Assembly: GCA_951813525.2 (NCBI GenBank)
Contig: CATOTJ020000002.1
Coordinates: 2,232,001 to 2,296,000, forward strand
Length of the DNA stretch: 64,000 nucleotides
Reading direction: 5' to 3'
Source of the DNA: Thermohalobaculum sp951813525
GTDB lineage: Bacteria > Pseudomonadota > Alphaproteobacteria > Rhodobacterales > Rhodobacteraceae
The notes beneath the pieces are model-generated. The model did no database searches. It was not told the DNA's origin and worked only from the letters and a program-made list of their open reading frames with translations. The translations under genes were made by a program, and so were the position numbers. This document shows, piece by piece, positions 1 to 8,353 of this stretch. Each line of letters opens with the position of its first letter. Positions within the stretch are counted from its first letter, which is position 1.

Positions 1-2
1 TC

Positions 3-782
3 GCAGCCCGGCATCTGCACGAGCGAACCGACGCGCTCTCGAGCGGGTTCAACGATCTGTCCCAGCGCACCGCAAATCAGGCCGCCAGTGTCGAGGAAAC
101 GTCAGCAGCCGTCACGATGCTAAACGAATCGGTCGATCAAGCCGCAAAGCGCGCGTCCCAAGCCGAAATCCAGGTCAAAGCGGCAAAATCTGCCGCCGAG
201 CAAAGCAACGAGATTATGGAGAGCGCAACCGGCGCAATGGAACGCGTCGCCAAATCTTCGGATGAAATCTCCGAAATCGTCGAGATGATCGAAGGCATTG
301 CGTTCCAAACCAACCTCTTGTCCCTAAACGCCAGCGTCGAGGCCGCCCGCGCCGGCGATGCAGGCGCAGGGTTCGCCGTTGTCGCCGCCGAGGTTCGCAA
401 CCTCGCCCAGTCGGCTGCCGAATCGTCAGGAAAAATCCGCACACTTATCGACCGCTCCCGCACCGAAGTCAGCGAAGGTGTCGACAGCGTTGGCGAAGCC
501 GCGAAAACTTTGACGACGATCATCCAAAGCGTCACGGAAGTGTCCGAACTCATGGATGACATTTCGCAACAGGCAAATGATCAGGCCGGCCGACTGTCTG
601 AAATCAGCAGCACCGTGCAGGAGTTTGACGGCGTCACGCAAAGCAATGCGCAGTTGGTCGAAACGGCGACCGGTATCCTTTCTGACGCAGTCGTCGGGGT
701 GCAGCAGATCGACAAGATCGCTAAGACGTTTGTTATCGAAGACAATCGCCGTTCAGCGCCAGCGATGCCGAACGCCGCCTGA
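3..782 (+). CDS. Methyl-accepting chemotaxis protein, C-terminal part (5' truncated by window edge)
   Basis: This is the cytoplasmic signalling domain of a chemoreceptor, which would dock CheW/CheA and control flagellar motor switching. The frame is open from base 3, so the first ATG at 117 is internal. The upstream residues (RTANQAASVEETSAA) are already typical receptor coiled coil. The highly conserved hairpin tip (EGIAFQTNLLSLNASVEAAR) lies near 290-350, followed by GFAVVAAEVRNLAQ and a long heptad-rich return helix. Sensor domain and membrane segments lie outside the window, so the ligand cannot be guessed. The next gene converges on it across a roughly 215-bp gap in which I see no feature. 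Confidence 0.93.
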   Translation, partial: AARHLHERTDALSSGFNDLSQRTANQAASVEETSAAVTMLNESVDQAAKRASQAEIQVKAAKSAAEQSNEIMESATGAMERVAKSSDEISEIVEMIEGIAFQTNLLSLNASVEAARAGDAGAGFAVVAAEVRNLAQSAAESSGKIRTLIDRSRTEVSEGVDSVGEAAKTLTTIIQSVTEVSELMDDISQQANDQAGRLSEISSTVQEFDGVTQSNAQLVETATGILSDAVVGVQQIDKIAKTFVIEDNRRSAPAMPNAA

Positions 783-997
783 ACCGATCTGACCGGCATC
801 CGGTCCGGCAGCGGCCTTCCACCGGGCACTGATTGTGCTTGGGTTAGCAGGCAGCGGGTGAGCCCAAGCGCACCGGGGCCGTAGGAACGCACCAGGTCCC
901 GATCGCAAGCGGCGGTTAGAGCGGATTTGAACAAGATAAACCCGGCCCCGTCGGCCCATGCCGTTCACCGGCCGCATTTTTGCGCCGCCTTGTCAGT

Positions 998-2005
998 TCA
1001 GTCCGGGCGAGAAACGCTCTGATCTCGGGCGAGAGGATGCTTTTCCAGGACCAGCGACTTCAGCCGCTCGTCCAGGACATGCGTGTAGATTTCGGTGGTC
1101 GATATGTCTGCGTGCCCCAGCAGTGTCTGGATCGTGCGCAGATCGGCACCGTTTGCCAGCAGATGGGTGGCAAACCCATGGCGCAGAGCGTGCGGCGAAA
1201 CACGGGCCGGATCTAACCCTGCACGCGCTGCGAGCGCTTTCAGCGCTTGAAAGAATGCAACCCGCGTCAGGTGACCGGCCTTCCCGCGGGACGGAAACAA
1301 AAACGGTGAGGCCTTGTTATCCGCGGAAACCGGAACCGCATCGTCGGCATCGCGATGGCGCAGCCAATCCGACAGGGCAACGCGCGCTGGCGCGGACAAA
1401 GGCACCATACGTTCATGTCCGCCCTTTCCGCGCACCGAAATCATCTCCGGGTCGCCGCGCACCGCCGCAACCGGCAAACTGACCAACTCGCTGACCCGCA
1501 ATCCCGTGGCATAAAGCAGTTCAATGAGGCAGTGCATCCGAACCCGACCCAACACTCGTCGCTGTGAACTGGCCCCGCCTGATTGATCGGACCGCGATAC
1601 CGCATCCGAAGCGATACCCATGTCTTCCTTCGGAACCGCAGCGGCCGCGAGCAGCCGGGACGTTTCCTCTTCAGTCAGCGCCGCGGGCAGCATGCGTCCC
1701 TGCGCCGGCCCGGAAATCCCCGCCGCCGGATCGTCTGCGCGCCACCGTTCTGACAATTGAAACCGAAAGAACTGCTTGAGGGCAGACAAACGGCGCGCCC
1801 GTGTCGATGGTGCAAGCCCGCGTGCAGTCAGGTCACGTAAGTAAGCCTCGATCTCGGGCCTGCCGGGATCGGCAATGGCGGTTCCACGGAACTTCAACCA
1901 TTCGGCAAAGTCCGACAGATCGCGCGAATAGGCGCCAAGCGTGTTCGCCGCGGCGCCCCTCTCGGCCTGCAAGGCCAGCAGAAACGCCTCGATCCGGCCA
2001 AGCAT
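998..2005 (-). CDS. xerD: Tyrosine recombinase XerD
   Basis: Site-specific tyrosine recombinase that, with XerC, would resolve chromosome dimers at dif. The full catalytic set is visible in a 335-residue protein: Arg in ATGLRVSEL (about 170), Lys in RGKGGHERM (about 194), H-x-x-R in HALRHGFATH (272/275), His in LLGHAD (298) and the Tyr nucleophile in TEIYTHV (307). The N-terminal SAM-like core-binding domain covers about 1-105. I chose the ATG at 2005 rather than an upstream frame start because it matches the family N-terminus. A polar insert of about 25 residues (roughly 126-152) precedes the Arg box and makes the protein longer than typical XerD. A 44-codon membrane-protein gene ends 7 bp upstream, so the two are probably cotranscribed. 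Confidence 0.92.
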   Translation of the reverse strand: MLGRIEAFLLALQAERGAAANTLGAYSRDLSDFAEWLKFRGTAIADPGRPEIEAYLRDLTARGLAPSTRARRLSALKQFFRFQLSERWRADDPAAGISGPAQGRMLPAALTEEETSRLLAAAAVPKEDMGIASDAVSRSDQSGGASSQRRVLGRVRMHCLIELLYATGLRVSELVSLPVAAVRGDPEMISVRGKGGHERMVPLSAPARVALSDWLRHRDADDAVPVSADNKASPFLFPSRGKAGHLTRVAFFQALKALAARAGLDPARVSPHALRHGFATHLLANGADLRTIQTLLGHADISTTEIYTHVLDERLKSLVLEKHPLARDQSVSRPD

Positions 2006-2012
2006 GATCAGT

Positions 2013-2147
2013 CTACCGGTCAAGGACCGGCAGATCGACCACGATCTCCCGGGTCGGCGGCGGAAGGTCGGCGAAAAACGCATATCCCGCCATCCCGATC
2101 GCGGCCAGGACCACGATTCGGAAAAGATATTTCAGGGCTCGGCCCAT
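2013..2147 (-). CDS. Small single-pass membrane protein of unknown function
   Basis: A 44-residue ORF starting MGRALKYLFRIVVLAAIGMA. It has a short basic N-terminus, one hydrophobic segment (about 8-26) and a proline-rich acidic tail (DLPPPTREIVVDLPVLDR). It lies 7 bp upstream of xerD on the same strand and is divergent from aroK. I recall small hypothetical genes in this slot between aroK and xerD in Rhodobacterales, but cannot verify homology here. The position, ATG start and clear inner-membrane topology argue for a real gene; function is unknown. Confidence 0.6.
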   Translation of the reverse strand: MGRALKYLFRIVVLAAIGMAGYAFFADLPPPTREIVVDLPVLDR

Positions 2148-2296
2148 TGCTCGTCTCCTGCCTCGCGGCTCTCTTTCCTCCAGGTCGCGGCTGGTCTAGA
2201 ACCGCGGCCCGGGGTGCGGCCATTGTGTCAGGGTCGTCCGGAGACAATACCGCAATCACGGGGGGTGGCGCAATTGCGCCGCGCAATGAAAACGCA

Positions 2297-2884
2297 ATGA
2301 ACCGCACCGACCAATCCCGGCGGGATTTCAGCGCACCGCCCCGGCTGTTGCGACCGGTCGTTCTGATCGGCCTGATGGGCGCCGGTAAAAGCTCGGTCGG
2401 TCTCAGGCTGGCCGCTGCGCTTGGAGTACCCTTCGTCGATTCGGATGACGAGATCGTCGCTGCCGCAAACATGCCGATTGCCGAAATTTTCGAGCGGTAT
2501 GGAGAGTCGCATTTCCGTTCGGGCGAGCGCCGAGTGATCGATCGGTTGATCGGCGAGCACCCGCAAGTGATCGCAACCGGAGGCGGCGCCTTCATGGACC
2601 CCGAGACCCGTGCCAGCATCAAAGAGCGTGCAACCAGTGTCTGGCTGAGCGCGACTTTGGATCTGCTGGTCCAGCGAACCGCAGGCCGTTCACACCGCCC
2701 GATCCTGAACAGCGGCGACCCAAGGCAGATCCTGAGCAATCTGATCGAGCAACGCTATCCCGTCTATGCAGAGGCCGATATCGAGGTTCCCAGCCGCGCC
2801 GGCCAGACCCACGAGGATATGGCGGCACGGATCATTAAGGCATTGGTCCAGAACGGATATGCCACCCAATGCGAGGCCGGATAA
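2297..2884 (+). CDS. aroK: Shikimate kinase
   Basis: ATP-dependent phosphorylation of shikimate to shikimate 3-phosphate in chorismate biosynthesis. The P-loop GLMGAGKSS (about 25-33), the shikimate-binding DSDDEI segment, the Arg-containing FRSGERR and the glycine motif ATGGGAF are all present in about 195 residues. The ATG at 2297 is preferred over the much longer upstream frame because the product then has normal family length and begins just before the kinase fold. Its TAA stop overlaps the aroB ATG by one base (TAATG), which indicates translational coupling with the previous step of the same pathway. Confidence 0.93.
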   Translation: MNRTDQSRRDFSAPPRLLRPVVLIGLMGAGKSSVGLRLAAALGVPFVDSDDEIVAAANMPIAEIFERYGESHFRSGERRVIDRLIGEHPQVIATGGGAFMDPETRASIKERATSVWLSATLDLLVQRTAGRSHRPILNSGDPRQILSNLIEQRYPVYAEADIEVPSRAGQTHEDMAARIIKALVQNGYATQCEAG

Positions 2885-3993
2885 TGCAAACATTGGAAGT
2901 CGGGCTTGGCGCCCGGTCCTACGACATCCATATCGGCGGTGGGCTGATCGAGCAGACCGGCGAATTTCTGGGCTCGCGCCTGCCGCGCCCCTATACTGTC
3001 ATCGTGACCGATCAGACGGTTGCCGACCTGCATCTGACGCGGCTGCAAAAGAGCCTCGCAGATGCTGAAATTTCATCGGAAGCGATCGTCCTGCCCGCCG
3101 GTGAGGCGACCAAGTCCGTGGCGCATCTCGCCAATCTGACCGAACGGTTGTTGGAATTGAAGGTCGAACGGGACGATCTGATCATCGCGTTCGGCGGCGG
3201 CGTCATTGGCGATCTGGCTGGCTTTGCTGCGGCGGTACTGCGGCGCGGGATCGGTTTCGTGCAGATGCCGACAACATTGTTGGCCCAGGTCGATAGCTCG
3301 GTCGGCGGGAAAACCGGCGTGAACTCGCCCCATGGCAAAAACCTGATCGGCGCCTTCCACCAGCCGCAACTGGTCCTGGCCGATATCGATCTGCTCGGCA
3401 CTTTGACCCGCCGCGATTTCCTGGCCGGATATGGCGAGGTCGCGAAGTACGGGTTGCTGGGCGACGAAGAATTCTTCTCGTGGCTGGAAGACAACGGGCC
3501 AGCTCTGCGCGACGGCGACAGCACGTTGCGGGCGCAGGCGGTTTTGCGATCCTGCCGGATGAAGGCAGACATCGTTGGCCGCGACGAAACTGAACGCGGC
3601 GAACGGGCTCTGCTGAACCTGGGGCATACTTTCGGCCACGCACTGGAAGCGGCGACGGGGTATTCGGATCGCCTGCTGCACGGCGAGGGGGTCGCCATCG
3701 GCTGCGCGCTCGCGTTCGAAACCTCGGCGCGCCTTGGCCTTTGTTCACAAGAAACACCCAGCAGGGTGCGGGCTCATTTGGGCAGGATGGGCATGAAAAC
3801 CAAATTAAGCGAGATCCCGGGCGATTTACCGGACGCAGATGGACTGGTCGAGTTGATGTATCAGGACAAAAAGGTCCGGCGCGGTGAACTGACATTCATC
3901 ATGGCGCGCGCTATTGGGCAGGCGTTCGTGACGCGCGATGTAGATCTCGATATTGTGCGCGGCGTTTTGAGAGACGGGTTGGCGGGCCGTTAG
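2884..3993 (+). CDS. aroB: 3-dehydroquinate synthase
   Basis: Converts DAHP to 3-dehydroquinate, the second step of the shikimate pathway, using NAD+ and a divalent metal. At 369 residues it has the expected length. Visible motifs are the NAD-binding FGGGVIGDLAGFAA, the PTTLLAQVDSSVGGKTG segment and the metal ligands Glu in GYGEVAKYG, His in NLGHTFGHALE and His in LLHGEGVAIG. The ATG at 2884 overlaps the aroK stop, so aroK-aroB is a coupled two-gene operon. Downstream, the decarboxylase pair is transcribed towards it. Confidence 0.95.
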   Translation: MQTLEVGLGARSYDIHIGGGLIEQTGEFLGSRLPRPYTVIVTDQTVADLHLTRLQKSLADAEISSEAIVLPAGEATKSVAHLANLTERLLELKVERDDLIIAFGGGVIGDLAGFAAAVLRRGIGFVQMPTTLLAQVDSSVGGKTGVNSPHGKNLIGAFHQPQLVLADIDLLGTLTRRDFLAGYGEVAKYGLLGDEEFFSWLEDNGPALRDGDSTLRAQAVLRSCRMKADIVGRDETERGERALLNLGHTFGHALEAATGYSDRLLHGEGVAIGCALAFETSARLGLCSQETPSRVRAHLGRMGMKTKLSEIPGDLPDADGLVELMYQDKKVRRGELTFIMARAIGQAFVTRDVDLDIVRGVLRDGLAGR

Positions 3994-4015
3994 GCGAATG
4001 CCTTCGGGGCGCGGT

Positions 4016-4591
4016 CTACGCTCGTGCTGCCGCCTCCTGGAACCGCCGGGCGATAATCGCACCGTCCTTTTCCGGCAGCGTCAACTCGTCCTTGGACAAT
4101 GCGATCTTGGCGACGGCCAGAACCGGACCAGCCTCCTCGAACAACATCGAACAAAGCGCCGGAACCTGATCCATCGCTGTCACCAGCATCGAGCGGCGAA
4201 ACCCGGCGGCCATGGCCATTGCACAAAGATCCGTGGTTCCGGCCAAGCCCGGCTGACGCCCGGTCTCGCCAAAATGCTCGTTATCCAAAACCAGGACCGA
4301 CAGATTGCCGGGGGCCTGGGCACCTACCACCGACAACGACCCCAATCCCATCATCAATTCGCCGTCCCCCGTCAGGCACATTACCCGCCGCGCGGGCCGC
4401 GCGATCGCAACGCCCAGCGCCGTCGGCAGCGCCAACCCCATTCCGCCCCAGGAATAAAGATAGTCATCCGATCCACCTGCAGCGAAACAGTCCCAGGTCG
4501 GGCTGCCCAGCCCCGGCACAACCAATGCGCCTTCACGGCGCCCGAGGACATCGGCGGTGAGAGACCGGCGATCCAGGTAATTTCCGCTCAT
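4016..4591 (-). CDS. ThDP-dependent decarboxylase, ThDP-binding (beta) subunit, sulfopyruvate/phosphonopyruvate decarboxylase type
   Basis: A 191-residue stand-alone ThDP-binding domain. The ThDP/Mg motif is seen as GDGELMMGLGSLS followed by VLVLDNEHFGETG (GDG-x(n)-N type), preceded by SWGGMGLALPTALG. Its ATG overlaps the stop of the partner gene (ATGA), so the two are translationally coupled. Separate Pyr- and PP-domain genes of this size are known for sulfopyruvate decarboxylase (ComD/ComE), and the fold is shared with phosphonopyruvate decarboxylase. Product would be sulfoacetaldehyde or phosphonoacetaldehyde. Neither xsc nor phosphonatase genes lie nearby, so the substrate stays open. Confidence 0.7.
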   Translation of the reverse strand: MSGNYLDRRSLTADVLGRREGALVVPGLGSPTWDCFAAGGSDDYLYSWGGMGLALPTALGVAIARPARRVMCLTGDGELMMGLGSLSVVGAQAPGNLSVLVLDNEHFGETGRQPGLAGTTDLCAMAMAAGFRRSMLVTAMDQVPALCSMLFEEAGPVLAVAKIALSKDELTLPEKDGAIIARRFQEAAARA

Positions 4592-5106
4592 CGTCCAAAC
4601 CCCTTCGCGCCGATCACCCGCTGCGACACCAGAACGGCGCAGGCGAACCCGCCAAAAAATGCCATATCCGCCGCCGCCCCAAAGGTTTCACCGACGTCTT
4701 CGGCCTGATCGACCGGGAAACATTTGACGCCGACCGCCTCCAACACGGATTGGGTCGCTTGCCCCATCGGCACCTGCCACGGATTGAACTCGCCCCATTG
4801 ACCGCGCATTGTCACCAGCATCAGACAGGGCGAGCGCAAGGCGGCAGGCAAACCCAGAGCATTGATACAGTTGCCGACGCCCGAGGATTGCATGGCAATC
4901 ATGCCGCGTTGGCCGCCCAGCCACAGACCCGCCGCAATGCCAATGCCTTCTTCCTCGGTCGTCAAGGTGACAACCCGCGTTTCGGCATCGCCGCCGCACA
5001 TCAGAAGAAAATCGGTCAATCCGCCATCGGGAATGGTCGCGACCGTCGATATCCCGCGCGCCTTCACGGCATCGAAGACATCTTTCGACCAATTGTGAAC
5101 GCTCAT
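4588..5106 (-). CDS. ThDP-dependent decarboxylase, Pyr-domain (alpha) subunit, sulfopyruvate/phosphonopyruvate decarboxylase type
   Basis: A 172-residue Pyr domain that pairs with the downstream ThDP-binding subunit. TTEEEGIGIAAGLWLGG contains the catalytic-type Glu that contacts the ThDP aminopyrimidine, and MQSSGVGNCINAL and MRGQWGEFNPWQ resemble ComD-like proteins. The ATG at 5106 is chosen over an upstream frame start at 5154 because it gives the family N-terminus (MSVHNWSKDVFDAVKARG). It overlaps the next gene by 4 bases. An EamA transporter starts upstream on the same strand with an 80-bp gap, which suggests uptake or export of the substrate or a related C3 acid. Confidence 0.7.
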   Translation of the reverse strand: MSVHNWSKDVFDAVKARGISTVATIPDGGLTDFLLMCGGDAETRVVTLTTEEEGIGIAAGLWLGGQRGMIAMQSSGVGNCINALGLPAALRSPCLMLVTMRGQWGEFNPWQVPMGQATQSVLEAVGVKCFPVDQAEDVGETFGAAADMAFFGGFACAVLVSQRVIGAKGFGR

Positions 5107-5185
5107 CGGCAAGCCCTTGGAAATCTGTGACCGGCGGGAGACTAGCGAGGGCATGACATAACGAAAAGCCCTGACGGCACCGGTT

Positions 5186-6094
5186 TCACCCCGTCAGGAC
5201 GATCATCAGAATGGCGGTGACGATCAGCAGAATTCCGATAATTTCGGACCGGCGCACCGCTTCCTTGAAGAAAAAGACCGACACGGCGAATGTGAACAAC
5301 AGCTCGATCTGTCCGACCGCGCGCACATATGCCGCGTTTTGCAGTGTGAACGCGGTGAACCAGCACATCGATCCCGCAACCCCGGCCATGCCGACAGGCA
5401 GCGCACGGCGCCATTCGCGGAAGCACCGCCCCAATTCGGGCCGGTCGAACAGAACGAACCAGGCACCCATGATCAGCGTCTGCATCATCAGGACGACAAC
5501 CAGCGTATAGGCCGCCGCGACCAGGAAATCGGGGCCGTTCAGCGCCAGCGCAGCGCCGCGGACAAATACGACCGATGCGCCCAACAACGCAGCACATAAA
5601 AGCCCGATCAGCGTTGCCCGTTCGCCCAAACCGCGCAGCAACCCGCCCAGGGTCAGTTTGGTCTCGGTCATCGCCAGCAACACGGTTCCGACCGCACCGA
5701 TCGCGATCGCCAGGATCGCCCATGGCCCGACGGTGTCGCCCAAAAGGACCGCGCCCAGCGCCGCAATCAGAACGACCTCCAGCTTGGAAAACGTCGTCCC
5801 GACCGCAAAGCTGCGAAACGAAAAAAGCCACAGAATGACGACTGTGAACAGGATCTGTGCCAACCCGCCGGCCAGACACCACAACCAGAATTGCCAGGGT
5901 GCCGGTGGAATGGCATAGCCCGCCGGTCCGTTCAGCGCCCAAAGATAGACCACCGCAAACGGCAATCCGTACAGGAACCGGGCATAGGCCGCCCCTGTGG
6001 TCGACAACCGCCCCTTGATCGCCTTTTGCAACGCCGATCGCAGATTCTGCAGAAAGGCGGCGGCGATCGTGACAGGAATCCAAAGGGCAATCAT
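5186..6094 (-). CDS. EamA/DMT-family transporter
   Basis: An inner-membrane carrier of about 302 residues built from two five-helix EamA repeats. Hydrophobic segments fill the whole length and the C-terminus ends in a final helix (IIGILLIVTAILMIVLTG). The ATG at 6094 (MIALWIPVTIAAAFLQNLRS) is chosen because it directly precedes helix 1; an alternative start lies 24 bases upstream. Transported substrate cannot be read from sequence. It is the first gene of a minus-strand run with the two-subunit ThDP decarboxylase, which makes an organic-acid or metabolite-export role plausible. Confidence 0.8.
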   Translation of the reverse strand: MIALWIPVTIAAAFLQNLRSALQKAIKGRLSTTGAAYARFLYGLPFAVVYLWALNGPAGYAIPPAPWQFWLWCLAGGLAQILFTVVILWLFSFRSFAVGTTFSKLEVVLIAALGAVLLGDTVGPWAILAIAIGAVGTVLLAMTETKLTLGGLLRGLGERATLIGLLCAALLGASVVFVRGAALALNGPDFLVAAAYTLVVVLMMQTLIMGAWFVLFDRPELGRCFREWRRALPVGMAGVAGSMCWFTAFTLQNAAYVRAVGQIELLFTFAVSVFFFKEAVRRSEIIGILLIVTAILMIVLTG

Positions 6095-6177
6095 GCGCCC
6101 TCGTCGCCGCAACAACACGTGTGGTCAAGTCCTGTGAGGCCTTCCTTCAGCCCGATTCTGGCTGTATCGCCAGGGTG

Positions 6178-7340
6178 ATGGCAGAAAGTCGCAACAAGCT
6201 GGTCCTGCTGGGCGTCGGCATGGGCGCGCTTGGTGCCGTTGTTGCCGCAGCGTGGATCATCGGGCTGGTCAAGGAATTGACTGCGCCCGGATATGGCGGT
6301 CAGGCGCTGGATATCGACTTTGCGGTTTTTGGGGGGCAGCGAAGCTGACGCTGGCCGATGGGGCGCTGACGCCGTTCGATCTGGACAAGCTTAACGCAGC
6401 GCGCGCCCTGCCGCCCGATCACAAGACGTTTCCGATGTTGTGGCTCTATCCGCCGGGTTGGCTGGCATTGATGCTGCCGCTCGGGCTTGTTTCCTTTTTG
6501 TGGGGCTGGATCATCTTTGCTGGAACATCCTTTGCTGGGTTCGCCGCAGCGATCAGCGGGCCTGCGCGCAAGATCCCCGGCCTCTGGCCACTGATGTTGG
6601 CAGCGCCCGCCGTTCTATTGACATTGGCGCTGGGCCAGACCGCATTGATTTTCACAGCGCTTCTGGTCCTGGCGCTGGAGGCGATCAGGCGCGAGCGATA
6701 CCTGCTTGCCGGGCTGGCCATTGCGGCGATGACACTGAAGCCTCAGCTTGGTCTGGCGATCCCCGTGGCGCTGATCGCAGGTGGTTACTGGCGTGTCATC
6801 CTATGGGCCACGGTGGGCACCGCGCTTATTCTGGTCAGTTCGGCGATCTGGCCAGGGGTCGATTACTGGCCGCATTTCTTCGACGCGATGCGAAGCAGCG
6901 TCCAGCATATGCGTGCCAGTATTCTGCCTGCCATGATGGTGACGACCTATGGCACAGCGACGATGGCCGGGCTGGAGCATGACGCAGCGCTGACGATCCA
7001 GATCGCGATTTCGCTGGCTGCCGCCGGGGCGCTCGCCTGGATCTGGGCCTCTCGCGCCGCGTTCGATGTGAAGGCCGCAGCGCTTGCCTTTGCCGTGTTG
7101 CTGGTGACGCCTTATGCGATTTACTACGAACTGGTTTTTGCGATCGCCGGTCTGATCTATCTCGCGCGTGCGGGCTCACTGGACACCCGTGCGCCGCAAG
7201 TCATGGCCGCGCTGATCTGGCTGGCACCCGTTGCCGGGCTGGCGATGTTGCGCGGACCGGGTTTCGCCTTTACGGCACCGCTAATCGCCGCTGCGTTCGC
7301 CCTTACGTTGAGCCATCATCGCCGTCCCGCATTGACCTGA
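6178..7340 (+). pseudogene. DUF2029/GT87-like polytopic membrane protein with a one-base frameshift
   Basis: A GT87/DUF2029-type polyprenol-sugar-using membrane glycosyltransferase split between two frames. The N-terminal part (MAESRNKLVLLGVGMGALGA, start 6178) ends at a TGA near 6346. The rest of the protein continues in the -1 frame from about 6330 to 7340 with many transmembrane segments and the motif MTLKPQLGLAIP. The break is at a T5G6 run (6326-6336). One extra T would read DFAV-FWGAAKL, the residue pattern I expect for the family. This may be an assembly error, a real inactivating deletion or slippage. It opens a four-gene run with a glycosyltransferase, a methyltransferase and GtrA. 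Confidence 0.72.
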
Positions 7341-7389
7341 GGTTGCAATCGGCGTCTAACCTCCCCGAAAAACGGAAGGACCCCCCGGA

Positions 7390-8343
7390 ATGGCCCAGGC
7401 CGCGCGACTGTCCCTGATCGTGCCCGTGCTGAACGAGGAAGCGACGATTGCCAGCTTCCTCGACGAGTGCGGCGCGCCCATCGACAAGGCGCTGGCCCTG
7501 ATGCCGGATGGATCCGATGCGGAATGGGTCTTCGTCAACGATGGCTCGACCGATGCGACAGAGGTCGTCATCACGACCCGTGCCCAGTCGGATCCGCGCA
7601 TCAAGCTGGTCAATCTATCACGCAATTTCGGCAAGGAAGCTGCGCTGGCCGCAGGCCTCGACCACGCCACCAGCGATGCCGTCATCCCGATCGATGTCGA
7701 CTTACAGGACCCGCCGGAAGTTATCGTCGACATGGTTCGTGCCTGGCAGGCGGGTGCACAGGTCGTTAATGCGCGCCGGGTCGACCGGTCGACGGACAGT
7801 ATGTCAAAGCGAGTATCGTCGTCCTGGTTCTACAAATTTTACAATCGCATTGCGGACGAACCGATCCCGGAAAATGTCGGTGATTTTCGTCTGCTCGACA
7901 AGCAGGCCGTGGACGTGATCCGCAAATTGCCCGAGCAGTCGCGCTTTAACAAAGGTCTTTTCAATTGGGTCGGCTTCAAGGTCGAAACGGTGGACTATGA
8001 ACGCGCCGCCCGGTCGGCAGGCGAAACCAAGTGGAAGCCTTGGAAACTTTGGAACCTGGCCATCGACGGCATCACGGCCTCGACCACTGTGCCCTTGCGC
8101 ATCTGGATCTATGTGGGCGCAACAATAGCCGGGATTGCGTTCCTCTACGCGCTGTTTGTCATCGTCTACACCCTCGTTTTCGGCGCCGATGCGCCGGGCT
8201 TTGCATCGATTATGGTCGCGGTTCTGGGTTTGGGCGGATTGCAACTGCTCAGCCTGGGCATCATGGGTGAATATGTCGGACGCATCGCCAAGGAAGTGCG
8301 TGGCCGGCCGCTTTATGTCGTGTCGTCGACGGTGGGATTCTGA
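7390..8343 (+). CDS. Family 2 glycosyltransferase, GtrB/DPM-like
   Basis: A polyprenyl-phosphate sugar transferase of 317 residues. The GT-A domain is seen in LIVPVLNEEATI, FVNDGSTDAT, NLSRNFGKEAALAAGLDHA and the D-x-D-type IDVDLQDPPE. FRLLDKQAV and GETKWKPWKLWNLAIDG follow, then two C-terminal transmembrane helices (about 235-290), the GtrB/ArnC architecture. A Shine-Dalgarno sequence GGAAGGA lies 8 bases before the ATG. It probably transfers a sugar from a nucleotide donor to undecaprenyl phosphate for a periplasmic transferase such as the upstream DUF2029 protein. Sugar identity is unknown. Confidence 0.88.
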   Translation: MAQAARLSLIVPVLNEEATIASFLDECGAPIDKALALMPDGSDAEWVFVNDGSTDATEVVITTRAQSDPRIKLVNLSRNFGKEAALAAGLDHATSDAVIPIDVDLQDPPEVIVDMVRAWQAGAQVVNARRVDRSTDSMSKRVSSSWFYKFYNRIADEPIPENVGDFRLLDKQAVDVIRKLPEQSRFNKGLFNWVGFKVETVDYERAARSAGETKWKPWKLWNLAIDGITASTTVPLRIWIYVGATIAGIAFLYALFVIVYTLVFGADAPGFASIMVAVLGLGGLQLLSLGIMGEYVGRIAKEVRGRPLYVVSSTVGF

Positions 8344-8353
8344 GGGATTAGGC

